In this document: positions 7,935-15,494 of the stretch, one piece after another
How positions within the stretch are numbered: position 1 is the first letter of the stretch
Layout of the letters: each line of letters starts with the position of its first letter
The notes under the pieces: generated by a model
Database searches by the model: none
Told to the model about the DNA's origin: nothing
Seen by the model: only the letters and a program-made list of their open reading frames with translations
Source: JBDXHU01 sp039989475
Lineage (GTDB): Bacteria > Pseudomonadota > Gammaproteobacteria > Pseudomonadales > Halieaceae
DNA: 64,000 nucleotides
Direction: 5' to 3'
Assembly: GCA_039989475.1 (NCBI GenBank)
Contig: JBDXHU010000013.1
Coordinates: 186,001 to 250,000 of the forward strand
Position numbers and translations under genes: made by a program

Positions 7935-8942
7935 ATGGACAGCTATCTGCTGTGGCCCTTGCTGCTGGGCCTGGCCCTGTTAATGGGCTTTGTCGCTGAT
8001 CGCACCAACCTGTGCACAGTCAGTGCCGTAATGGCGCTCATGATCGAGCGCAATATCAGCGTGCTCTGGGGTATCACCCGGATCGTGTTGTGGGTGCTGG
8101 GTATTTCCCTGCTGCTGCAGCTGGCCTTTCCCCTCTCGCCGCTGTCCCGAACAGCTTATGATTTTAGCCTGGTGAGCCTGTTGGGCGGCCTGGTGTTCGG
8201 GGTGGGGGCGGTATTGAATGGCGGCTGTTCGCTGCAATTGATAACTCGCCTGGGACGCGGTGACCTGGGCATGATTGTCTCGATTGCCGGCCTGCCCATA
8301 GGTGCCATTGCCGGGCGCTGGCTGATGGCGGACCTGCCGCAACTGCGGCCAGTGCGGGTCGAGCCAGTCGCGTCACTCAGCGCCGATTGGCAGTTCTGGC
8401 TGCTGGGTGTGTTGGGTTTGTGGATGTTGGTGGAATTGTTCCGTTTGTTGCGCGACTTCCGCCTGCGTGGCTTGCGCGCGCGCCTGCTGGCCTCGGATTA
8501 CCAGCCCACCTCATCGGCGGCCTTGTTGGGCATTGGCAATGGCCTGCTGTTTTCCCTGGTGGGCACCTGGATGTTTACCTATACCCTGATCCAGAGTCTC
8601 ACCAACCTGGCCAACCCGCACTCCGAACATTACAGCCCGGTAGCACCCATACTGTGGTGGCTATTGGCCGCCTACCTGTTTGGTATTTTCGCCTCCGCCT
8701 ACCAGTCGCGACATCACCTGTTCCAGGGGCGCCCCAGTCCACTCTGGGTTCGCTATTTTCTCGGCGGACTGTTGATGGGTCTGGGCGCGGTGTTGGTGCC
8801 GGGCGGTAACGACATGCTGCTATTGAACGGTATTCCAGGCCTGTCCGCCCACGCCTTGCCCGCCTACCTGGCCATGCTGGTTGGCATCGGCCTCAGCCTG
8901 GCGGTGATGATGCACTTTTCTCCAGAGCGCGACTCCAACTAG
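7935..8942 (+). CDS. YeeE/YedE family membrane transporter
   Basis: 335 residues, about nine or ten hydrophobic helices. YeeE/YedE proteins import thiosulfate or related sulfur compounds and relay the substrate along conserved Cys residues. Here they would be the Cys of RTNLCTVSAVMALM near residue 27 and of LNGGCSLQLITRLGRGDLG near residue 100. The protein is of normal single-domain length. It probably belongs to the operon starting at the CoA-ester lyase. It ends convergently with the thiolase gene, sharing the tetranucleotide CTAG. The exact substrate is unknown. Confidence 0.85.
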   Translation: MDSYLLWPLLLGLALLMGFVADRTNLCTVSAVMALMIERNISVLWGITRIVLWVLGISLLLQLAFPLSPLSRTAYDFSLVSLLGGLVFGVGAVLNGGCSLQLITRLGRGDLGMIVSIAGLPIGAIAGRWLMADLPQLRPVRVEPVASLSADWQFWLLGVLGLWMLVELFRLLRDFRLRGLRARLLASDYQPTSSAALLGIGNGLLFSLVGTWMFTYTLIQSLTNLANPHSEHYSPVAPILWWLLAAYLFGIFASAYQSRHHLFQGRPSPLWVRYFLGGLLMGLGAVLVPGGNDMLLLNGIPGLSAHALPAYLAMLVGIGLSLAVMMHFSPERDSN

Positions 8943-10138
8943 CGCTTTACGATGACCGAAGAGCCGTGGCCGAACAGGCCCTGGTTGGCGGTAATCCCGA
9001 CCTTGGCACCGGCTACCTGGCGCAGGCCCGCTTCACCGCGCAGTTGCCAGGTGAGTTCGCATATTTGCGCCAGGGCCTGGGCCGGCACCGCTTCTCCAAA
9101 ACAGGCTAATCCGCCAGACGCATTCACGGGGATGCTGCCGCCCACGCTGGTATCGCCATTGCGCAATAGTGTTGCCGCTTCGCCACGGCCACAGAGTTGC
9201 AGGTCTTCAATCCAGTCCAGTTCCAGCGCCGTGGACAGGTCATAGACCTCGGCCAGGTCGATATCCTTGGGGCCGATACCGGCTTCCTCGTAGGCTTTCA
9301 GGGGGATCTGGCCACGATAGGCAATCGCATCGACACCCGCTGCCGCGGCAGAATCCGTGGCGATATCCGGCATTTCCACCACACTGCTGGCAAAGCTGGG
9401 GGTGACGGTGGAGATAGCGGCGACCCGCGGTGCATCGGCCTTGCCCAGTTTTTTGGCATAGTCGAGGCTGCAGACGATCAGGGCGGCACCGCCATCGCTG
9501 GTGGCGCAGATATCCATTAAGCGCAGCGGGTCGGCGACCATGGCTGATGCGGCCACGTCTTCTGCGGTAAATGTTTTCTTGTAGCGGGCTCGCGGGTTGA
9601 GGCTGCCGATGGCGGCGTTCTTCACTTTCACCGCGGCGAAATCCTCCAGGGTATCCCCATAAACATCCATGCGGCGGCGGGCATAGAGGCCGAAATAGGT
9701 GGGGTTGGTAACGCCCAGGTAAAAGCGTACCCAGTCCGGGTCTTCCGGGCGGTAGCCCTTGGCCGGGGCCAGGAAGCCCTTGGGGGTAGTGTCGGCGCCT
9801 ACTACCAGTGCTACATCGCATTGGCCTGCCAGAATCTTGGTTCGCGCCGCTGCCAGCGCCTGTGAGCCCGAGGCACAGGCGGCGTAGGAGGTGTTTACCT
9901 CGGCGCCTTGCCAGCCCAGGGCCTGGGCGATACTGGCACCGGCGACATAGCCCGGGTAGCCATTGCGTATGGTGGCGCCACCGGAAACGAAACCGACGTC
10001 CTGCCAGGGCACGCCCGCATCCTCCAGCGCTTCGCGGGCGGCGGCGACGCCATACTCAACAAAGTTCTTGCCGAGCTTGCTCCAGGCTGTCATACCGGCA
10101 CCGACAATGGCGATCTCCTGGTTTTGTGTTGCACTCAT
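8939..10138 (-). CDS. Thiolase / SCPx-type lipid-transfer-like acetyl-CoA acyltransferase
   Basis: 399 residues. The start is set at 10138, where ATG overlaps the stop of the DUF35 gene as ATGA; an ATG at 10171 would intrude into that gene. The protein has the thiolase nucleophile region SYAACASGSQAL (Cys88) and the C-terminal NQGLFGHGSS in place of the second-cysteine motif, as in SCPx/Ltp proteins. It also has AEVYDLST, which in Ltp2-type aldolases carries a catalytic Tyr. Pairing with a DUF35 protein is typical of Ltp2 retro-aldolases and of SCPx-like thiolases. It probably shortens or cleaves an acyl-CoA side chain. Whether it acts as thiolase or aldolase is open. Confidence 0.88.
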   Translation of the reverse strand: MSATQNQEIAIVGAGMTAWSKLGKNFVEYGVAAAREALEDAGVPWQDVGFVSGGATIRNGYPGYVAGASIAQALGWQGAEVNTSYAACASGSQALAAARTKILAGQCDVALVVGADTTPKGFLAPAKGYRPEDPDWVRFYLGVTNPTYFGLYARRRMDVYGDTLEDFAAVKVKNAAIGSLNPRARYKKTFTAEDVAASAMVADPLRLMDICATSDGGAALIVCSLDYAKKLGKADAPRVAAISTVTPSFASSVVEMPDIATDSAAAAGVDAIAYRGQIPLKAYEEAGIGPKDIDLAEVYDLSTALELDWIEDLQLCGRGEAATLLRNGDTSVGGSIPVNASGGLACFGEAVPAQALAQICELTWQLRGEAGLRQVAGAKVGITANQGLFGHGSSVIVKR

Positions 10139-10587
10139 GCGGACACTCCTTCTGCGGAGACGGGCTTCCATTTCCAGGTGACCTTGCTTTCTTCTTCATC
10201 CTCGTGCAGGACCTCTAGCACCAGTTCCATGGCCATTCCCACCTTCAGGTCCTCGACACTGAAGCCCTTTGCGACCTGGCCCAGCACCACCATTTGTTCT
10301 TGCTCCAGTTGCACCGCGGCAATGGCATAGGGCTCGAAAGGCTCGGGCGCGACGAAGGGCTCGGGCGGCTGGTAGCAGGCGTTGGTATAGCTCCAGATTG
10401 TGCCGGTGCGGCTCAGCTCAACCTCTTTGAATTCTGTGTTGTCGCAGTCGGGGTTCTTGCAATAGGTGGCCAGGCTGGGGAAAAAATAGGTCCCACAGGC
10501 TGTGCAGCAACTGCCAATCAGGTGGGGTTTATCCGTATTCATGGTGTACCAGCCCTCGATGGCGGGTACCAGTGGCTTGTCACTCAT
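10135..10587 (-). CDS. DUF35 OB-fold / zinc-ribbon protein, thiolase partner
   Basis: 150 residues. The N-terminal zinc ribbon has Cys27/Cys28, Cys31, Cys43 and Cys48 (SCCTACGTYFFPSLATYC region). A beta-rich OB domain with GTIWSYTNACYQPPEPF follows. DUF35 proteins bind acyl-CoA and form tight complexes with thiolase-fold enzymes; the Ltp2-ChsH2 DUF35 complex of steroid degradation is the known example. The stop overlaps the thiolase start by ATGA, which fits a stoichiometric complex. The gene is divergent from the acyl-CoA dehydrogenase operon across about 200 bases. Confidence 0.9.
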   Translation of the reverse strand: MSDKPLVPAIEGWYTMNTDKPHLIGSCCTACGTYFFPSLATYCKNPDCDNTEFKEVELSRTGTIWSYTNACYQPPEPFVAPEPFEPYAIAAVQLEQEQMVVLGQVAKGFSVEDLKVGMAMELVLEVLHEDEEESKVTWKWKPVSAEGVSA

Positions 10588-10709
10588 GGTGGTAGGGTCC
10601 TTGTTCCTGCGGGTATCTGCGTAAGGCGGCGGCCAGCATACTATTGGCCTCGGCGGGCTAACAAGCGGGCTTGATCAGTTTTACCACTGTGGAATGACAA
10701 TTTTGACTA

Positions 10710-10737
10710 TTGAGCGCTTAAGTGCGGAACGTATTAT
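10710..10737 (+). promoter_or_regulatory. Predicted sigma70 promoter of the acyl-CoA dehydrogenase operon
   Basis: TTGAGC (10710-10715), a 16-base spacer and TATTAT (10732-10737), five of six to the -10 consensus, about 48 bases before the start codon at 10785. The spacer holds a near-palindrome, listed separately. Predicted from sequence only. Confidence 0.4.
10714..10725. promoter_or_regulatory. Candidate operator within the dehydrogenase promoter
   Basis: GCGCTTAAGTGC is a 12-base near-palindrome (10 of 12 positions symmetric around CTTAAG). It lies between the predicted -35 and -10 elements, where a bound repressor would block RNA polymerase. It is short, so chance occurrence is possible. 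Confidence 0.3.
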
Positions 10738-10784
10738 GGGGCAAGACAGTGACAGCTGGTCGCCCTGCGGCCTGAGGCAGCAAC

Positions 10785-11972
10785 ATGAAAGTTGAATTTA
10801 CCCCGCAGCAATCGGCCTTGCGCGACGAATTGCGCGCCTATTTTGCCCAGATGATGACGCCTGAGCTGACCGCGGAATGCAGCCGGGACATGGGCGAGGG
10901 CGGTGGACCGCTATGGAAGGCGGCACTGCAGAAAATGGGGCAGGACGGCTGGATCGGAATAGGCTGGCCGGAGGCCCTGGGTGGCAAGGGCCTGTCGCCG
11001 ATCGAGCAGTTCATCTTTATCGAAGAAATCATGCGTGCGGGATACCCGTTTCCTTTTCTCACCACGGAATCTGTGGGCCCCATGCTGGCCGAGCATGGTA
11101 ACGACTGGCACAAGCAGGAGCTGGTGCCGAAGATTCTCAAGGGCGAGTTACTGATATCCATTGGCTATTCCGAGCCGGGTGCTGGTACCGACCTGGCCGC
11201 GCTTAAAACCAGTGCCGTGAAAGAGGGCGACGAGTGGCTGATTAACGGCCAGAAAATGTGGACCAGCCTGGCCCATTTCTGCGACTACACCTGGCTGGCG
11301 GCGCGCACCGATCCTGACGCGCCGAAGAAGCACAAGGGTATCTCCATGTTCCTGGTGCCCAATGATGATCCGGGCTGGAGTTGCACGCCGGTGCAAACCC
11401 TGGGTGATGTGCGCACCAATGCCACCTTCTACGACAATATTCGCGTGCCCGAGCGCAACCTGGTGGGTGAGCTGCACGGTGGTTGGAAACTGATTACCAG
11501 CCAGCTCAACCGGGAGCGGCTCAGCCTGGTCAACGTGGGGCCGACCTCGGTGCTGTTCAACCAGGTGGTCGATTGGGCCCGGGACGCAGAGCTGCCCGGG
11601 GATGGCAAGTTGATAGACCAGGCCTGGGTGCAAATGAACCTGGCGCGGGTACGCGCCGGTATCGAGGCCTTGAAGCTGGTTTGCTACAAGCAGGCCTGGG
11701 CCATGAGCGAGGGGACTCTGGATATGGCCGACGCCAGTGCGGCGAAAGTTTATGGCTCGGAGTTCTTTATCGAGGTCTATCGCCTGCTGGGAGAAATACT
11801 GGGCCAGGCCTCCTGTGTAAAGGGAGATTCTGAAGCCGGAGCAGTGCTGGGTGGGCGGCTGGAGCGGCTCTACCGCACCGCCTCGATCATCACCTTCGGT
11901 GGTGGCACCAACGAAATTCAACGCGACATTATTTCGGCGGCGGGTCTGTGGATGCCGCGCGCCAGCCGTTAG
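10785..11972 (+). CDS. Acyl-CoA dehydrogenase, FadE26-like catalytic subunit
   Basis: 395 residues, normal ACAD length. Motifs: GYSEPGAGTDLAAL (flavin/substrate loop), NGQKMWTSLAHF, and ITFGGGTNEIQRDII near the C-terminus. The usual Tyr-Glu-Gly base position of short/medium-chain enzymes is Phe-Gly-Gly here. A Glu is instead present at residue 244 in QLNRERLSL, the site used as catalytic base in isovaleryl-CoA dehydrogenase and in the FadE26 subunit of heteromeric steroid ACADs. A second, shorter ACAD follows in the same operon. It likely introduces the alpha-beta double bond into a bulky acyl-CoA. The heteromer is inferred. Confidence 0.92.
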   Translation: MKVEFTPQQSALRDELRAYFAQMMTPELTAECSRDMGEGGGPLWKAALQKMGQDGWIGIGWPEALGGKGLSPIEQFIFIEEIMRAGYPFPFLTTESVGPMLAEHGNDWHKQELVPKILKGELLISIGYSEPGAGTDLAALKTSAVKEGDEWLINGQKMWTSLAHFCDYTWLAARTDPDAPKKHKGISMFLVPNDDPGWSCTPVQTLGDVRTNATFYDNIRVPERNLVGELHGGWKLITSQLNRERLSLVNVGPTSVLFNQVVDWARDAELPGDGKLIDQAWVQMNLARVRAGIEALKLVCYKQAWAMSEGTLDMADASAAKVYGSEFFIEVYRLLGEILGQASCVKGDSEAGAVLGGRLERLYRTASIITFGGGTNEIQRDIISAAGLWMPRASR

Positions 11973-11992
11973 GGCGGCCAGGAGGAGGTTTT

Positions 11993-13126
11993 ATGGATTT
12001 TGGATTCAACGACGCCCAGAGCGAAGTACGGCAGCTGGCCCGGCAAATTTTATCCGAACAGGTAACGCCAGAGCGCCTGGCGGCTTTCGATGAATTTGCT
12101 GAGCCGCGCTTCGACCGTGACTTGTGGCAGCAATTGGTGGAGGCAGGTCTATTGGGGGTCGCCCTGGAGGAGGCTTACGGCGGCCTCGGCTTTGGCTTTA
12201 CCGAGCTGGCCTTGTTTGTCGAAGAGATTGGCCGCAGCATCGCGCCGGTGCCGGTCATTTCCCACCTGGTTTCCGCAGCGCTACCCATCCAGCGTTTCGG
12301 TAGCGATGCCCAGAAAGAGCGCCTGTTGCCCGGTGCGGTCAGCGGCAGCCTGATACTGAGTGCGGCACTGCTTGAAGCCGGGGCGCAGGACCTGGCCCGG
12401 CCAGTTTCACGGGCAGAACCCGCAGGCGCTGGCTACCGTCTGTCGGGGCATAAAAGCTGTGTACCCTTCGCGCGCGACGCCCACCGCATTGTCCTGGCTG
12501 CAGCGACCGATGATGGCACCGTGGTGTTGTTGCTGGATCCTGCCAGTGCTGGCGTCAGCCTGACAGAAACCAAATACACGACCTACGAACCACAGTTCGA
12601 AATGGTACTCGATAACGTAGAAGTCGCTGCCGAGGACGTGCTCGCCGGCCCGGAAACCGGTGCCGAAGTCATGAACTGGATCGGGGAGCGCAGCACGGCG
12701 GCCTTGTGCGCCCATCAACTGGGGGTGACCGATCAGTCAATGCGCATGACCGCATCCTATACCGCCGAGCGCCAGCAATTCGGCGTTCCCATAGCGACCT
12801 TCCAGGCGGTGGGTCACCGCGCCGCCAATTGCTTCATAGATGTGGAATGCCTGCGTCTCAATGCCTACCAGGCAATCAGCCTGCTGGATGCCGAGTCCGA
12901 GGCGACGACCGAGGTGCAGATTGCGAAAATCTGGGCCGGTGACGTCGGTCACCGGGTCAGTTACGCCTCCCAGCATTTGCACGGTGGTACTGGTATTGAC
13001 CGCGATTACCCCCTGTGGCGACTGTGCCTGTGGGCCCGCCACAACGAGATGATGTTGGGCGGCAGCGCCCGGCAAATGGCGGCCCTGGGCCGGCGTATAG
13101 CCAATGGTGATGCCTATTGCAGCTGA
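11993..13126 (+). CDS. Acyl-CoA dehydrogenase, FadE27-like non-catalytic partner
   Basis: 377 residues. The start at 11993 is fixed by AGGAGGAGG at 11980-11988; an ATG at 11948 would overlap the preceding gene and adds nothing conserved. ACAD fold with DFGFNDAQSEVRQLARQ, EAYGGLGFGFTEL and HLHGGTGIDRDYPLWRL. The region matching the catalytic Glu of the first subunit reads IGERSTAAL and lacks the LxRERL pattern. The protein is shorter than its neighbour, as seen for the beta subunits of alpha2-beta2 steroid dehydrogenases (FadE27/ChsE5 type). It probably completes the flavin pocket of its partner. Confidence 0.88.
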   Translation: MDFGFNDAQSEVRQLARQILSEQVTPERLAAFDEFAEPRFDRDLWQQLVEAGLLGVALEEAYGGLGFGFTELALFVEEIGRSIAPVPVISHLVSAALPIQRFGSDAQKERLLPGAVSGSLILSAALLEAGAQDLARPVSRAEPAGAGYRLSGHKSCVPFARDAHRIVLAAATDDGTVVLLLDPASAGVSLTETKYTTYEPQFEMVLDNVEVAAEDVLAGPETGAEVMNWIGERSTAALCAHQLGVTDQSMRMTASYTAERQQFGVPIATFQAVGHRAANCFIDVECLRLNAYQAISLLDAESEATTEVQIAKIWAGDVGHRVSYASQHLHGGTGIDRDYPLWRLCLWARHNEMMLGGSARQMAALGRRIANGDAYCS

Positions 13127-13190
13127 ATCTGCGGGCGGGGTCACACAATGGTGCCGCGGGCGCCATTTTTGGCTTTGCATCGGGCTTTGC

Positions 13191-13209
13191 AGGCGTTAAA
13201 CTAACGCCT
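13191..13209. promoter_or_regulatory. Perfect inverted repeat upstream of the P450 gene, candidate operator
   Basis: AGGCGTTA, three bases, TAACGCCT: an 8-base perfect inverted repeat 35 bases before the P450 start. A -10-like TATAGC lies at 13217-13222, so the repeat covers the -35 region. No T-run follows, so a terminator for the preceding gene is less likely than a repressor site. Confidence 0.45.
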
Positions 13210-13243
13210 ATTAGTCTATAGCATTTTGCGCTGAGGTTAGACC

Positions 13244-14608
13244 ATGGATTTTGCTGTTCCCGATTACGTTAAGGCCCCCGATAACAAGCACCTGCCCAGT
13301 GAAATACCGGGGCATTACGGCTTGCCCCTGATTGGCGATACTTTTAAGTTCGTAGTAGACCCCTACAAGGTCTTGCACGAGCGCTACCAGCGCTATGGCG
13401 CGATTTCGCGCATCAGCCTCACCTTCCAGAAGTTCGTGTTGGCCCTGGGGCCTGACTATATCCAGCAACTGATGCTGGACAAGGACCAGAGCTTTTCATC
13501 GCGCATGGGTTACAACGCACCGCTGGGCGATTTCTTTGCCGGTGGCCTGCTGATGCGGGATTTTGCCGAGCACAAGTTCCACCGCCGGATCATGCAAACC
13601 GCGTTCAAGACCGATGCCATGCGCACCTATGTCGATCAGATGCACCCGATCATCGACGAGCAGGTCGCTAGCTGGCGGCAACAGCAGGACTTCCATTTCT
13701 ACCCGCATATCAAGACGCTGTTGCTTGATATCGGTGCCAAGGTGTTCCTGGGCATGGACATGCAGGGTCCGGAGACCCAGGCCCTGAACAAGTCCTTCCT
13801 GGAGATGAATGAAGGGGTGCTTTCGATTATTCGCAAGGACTGGCCCGGCCTGCTTTACCGCCGCGGTATGAATGGGCGGCGCGAGCTGGAAAACTTCTTC
13901 GTCAACCTGGTGCCTGAGCGCCGTGGCGCCAGTGGCAATGACATGGCAACGTTTTTTGCCAATGAAAAGACCGACGAGGGAGAGTATTTCTCCGAACAGG
14001 TGGTGGGCGCGCACCTGATTTTCCTGCTCCTGGCTGCCCATGACACCACCACCAGCGCGCTGACCATGTCCGCCCACTACCTGGCCCATGACCAGGCGTG
14101 GCAGGACCGGCTGCGTGAAGGTGTGCGCGGACTCGACAGCAGCCACCTGGCCTATGACGACCTCGGTGCCAATGTGCCCGACCTGCAAAACAGTTTCCAC
14201 GAAGTGATGCGTATGAATCCGCCGGTGCCCAGCCTGATGCGACGCACTGTCAAGGAAGTGGAGTTGGGTGGTTATACGCTGCCACCCCACACCATGGTGC
14301 AGGTGTCGCCGCTATACACCCATCGCATGGAAGAATACTGGAGCAATCCCCACCAGTTTGATCCTGACCGCTTCGTACGCGAGGAGCACAAGCAGCACAG
14401 TTTCCTGTGGGCTCCCTTTGGCGGTGGTGCCCACAAGTGCATTGGCCTGCACTTTGCCGACATGCTGTACAAGTGTGTGTTGTCGCAGATCCTGCTCAGG
14501 TATCGCTTTCGCTATGCCAGTGCCGAGCAGTTCCCCGGCAAGATACAACATTTCCCTTTTGCCAAGCCCATGGATAACCTGCCGCTGGTGCTGGAGCCAC
14601 TGGATTGA
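13244..14608 (+). CDS. Cytochrome P450
   Basis: 454 residues, full length. The heme-thiolate loop is FGGGAHKCIGLHFA with the ligand Cys399. The I-helix oxygen-activation motif is LLLAAHDTTTSAL, and the ExxR of the K-helix is in FHEVMRMNPPVP. The N-terminus (PGHYGLPLIGDTFKFVVDP) lacks a membrane anchor, so the protein is probably soluble. The overall flavour is CYP51/CYP120/CYP26-like (sterol or retinoid hydroxylases) rather than camphor-type, judged by eye. No ferredoxin or reductase gene is adjacent. In this catabolic setting it could hydroxylate a terpenoid or steroid side chain. Confidence 0.92.
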   Translation: MDFAVPDYVKAPDNKHLPSEIPGHYGLPLIGDTFKFVVDPYKVLHERYQRYGAISRISLTFQKFVLALGPDYIQQLMLDKDQSFSSRMGYNAPLGDFFAGGLLMRDFAEHKFHRRIMQTAFKTDAMRTYVDQMHPIIDEQVASWRQQQDFHFYPHIKTLLLDIGAKVFLGMDMQGPETQALNKSFLEMNEGVLSIIRKDWPGLLYRRGMNGRRELENFFVNLVPERRGASGNDMATFFANEKTDEGEYFSEQVVGAHLIFLLLAAHDTTTSALTMSAHYLAHDQAWQDRLREGVRGLDSSHLAYDDLGANVPDLQNSFHEVMRMNPPVPSLMRRTVKEVELGGYTLPPHTMVQVSPLYTHRMEEYWSNPHQFDPDRFVREEHKQHSFLWAPFGGGAHKCIGLHFADMLYKCVLSQILLRYRFRYASAEQFPGKIQHFPFAKPMDNLPLVLEPLD

Positions 14609-14651
14609 ACAGGACTGGACTGGCCGCCAGTCCCGGCTAAGCTGTTAGTTC

Positions 14652-15347
14652 ATGTGCGGCCGCTTCAACGTCATCGATAACCCGGAACTGCAAAAACTCT
14701 TGCAGGAACTGGGTATTGACCTGGCCTTGCCGACCCGCAGCAATATTGCCCCCACGGAAACCATTGCCATGGTGCGTGCCGCCGAAGTGCAGCGCGAACT
14801 GGTGGACGTGCGCTGGTGGTTGACGCCACATTGGGCGCGCCAGCCAGACCAGAAGTATTCCATGTTCAACGCCCGCAGTGAGACCCTGGCCAGCAGTCGA
14901 GCCTTCGCGGTTCCGTTCAAGCGGCGCCGCGCCATTGTGCCGGTCTCCTCCTTTATTGAATGGCGCACCGAGCAGGGTGGTGCCAAGCAGCCCTGGCTGA
15001 TTGCCGCTGAGGGTAGCGCACTGGCACTGGCCGCGGTGTGGGATCATTGGGAGGGCGATGGCCAGGTCATCGAATCCTGCGCCCTGGTAACCACCGCGGC
15101 GGCACCGGAGTTTGAGCAGATTCACCGGCGCATGCCGGTCATGTTGGCGGCCGCTGAGTGTGAGCGCTGGCTCGATGTGTCACAAGAACTGGCGGGCAAC
15201 GACCCCCTGTTTGCACCGCAATTAAAAGTGGCCTTAAGTGCGGTGCCGATTTCCCGGGGCGTGAACAATGCTCGCAATAAGGACGTCGACTTGCTGGATC
15301 CGGTAGACCAGGCCATACGCATTGAGGCGGCTGGTTTACATTCCTGA
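14652..15347 (+). CDS. SOS response-associated peptidase / abasic-site DNA-protein crosslink protein (YedK/HMCES)
   Basis: 231 residues. SRAP proteins crosslink to abasic sites in single-stranded DNA through Cys2, forming a thiazolidine that shields the lesion. All expected residues are present: Cys2 directly after the initiator Met (MCGRF), Asn31 in NIAPT, Glu103 in SFIEWR and His158 in IHRRMPV. Start 14652 is required for Cys2. It lies 43 bases after the P450 gene on the same strand; no LexA box was recognised upstream. Confidence 0.93.
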   Translation: MCGRFNVIDNPELQKLLQELGIDLALPTRSNIAPTETIAMVRAAEVQRELVDVRWWLTPHWARQPDQKYSMFNARSETLASSRAFAVPFKRRRAIVPVSSFIEWRTEQGGAKQPWLIAAEGSALALAAVWDHWEGDGQVIESCALVTTAAAPEFEQIHRRMPVMLAAAECERWLDVSQELAGNDPLFAPQLKVALSAVPISRGVNNARNKDVDLLDPVDQAIRIEAAGLHS

Positions 15348-15371
15348 AACTTTTGTAACATTCGCAACAGA

Positions 15372-15403
15372 TTGACAAACCCGGGTGGCTGATCTGGTAG
15401 AGT
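15372..15403 (+). promoter_or_regulatory. Possible promoter of the TonB-dependent receptor gene
   Basis: A perfect -35 hexamer TTGACA at 15372-15377 is followed at about the right distance by only weak -10 candidates (TGGTAG at 15395, TAGAGT at 15398). About 90 bases of leader would separate it from the start at 15495. The -35 match is good and the -10 poor. Confidence 0.3.
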
Positions 15404-15494
15404 AGGCCGCTTAAGGTATATACGTATAACAACAAGCCATATTGACCGCAGCATACACCGCAGTATGGGCGCCAGGCACTACAGGGGATCCATT

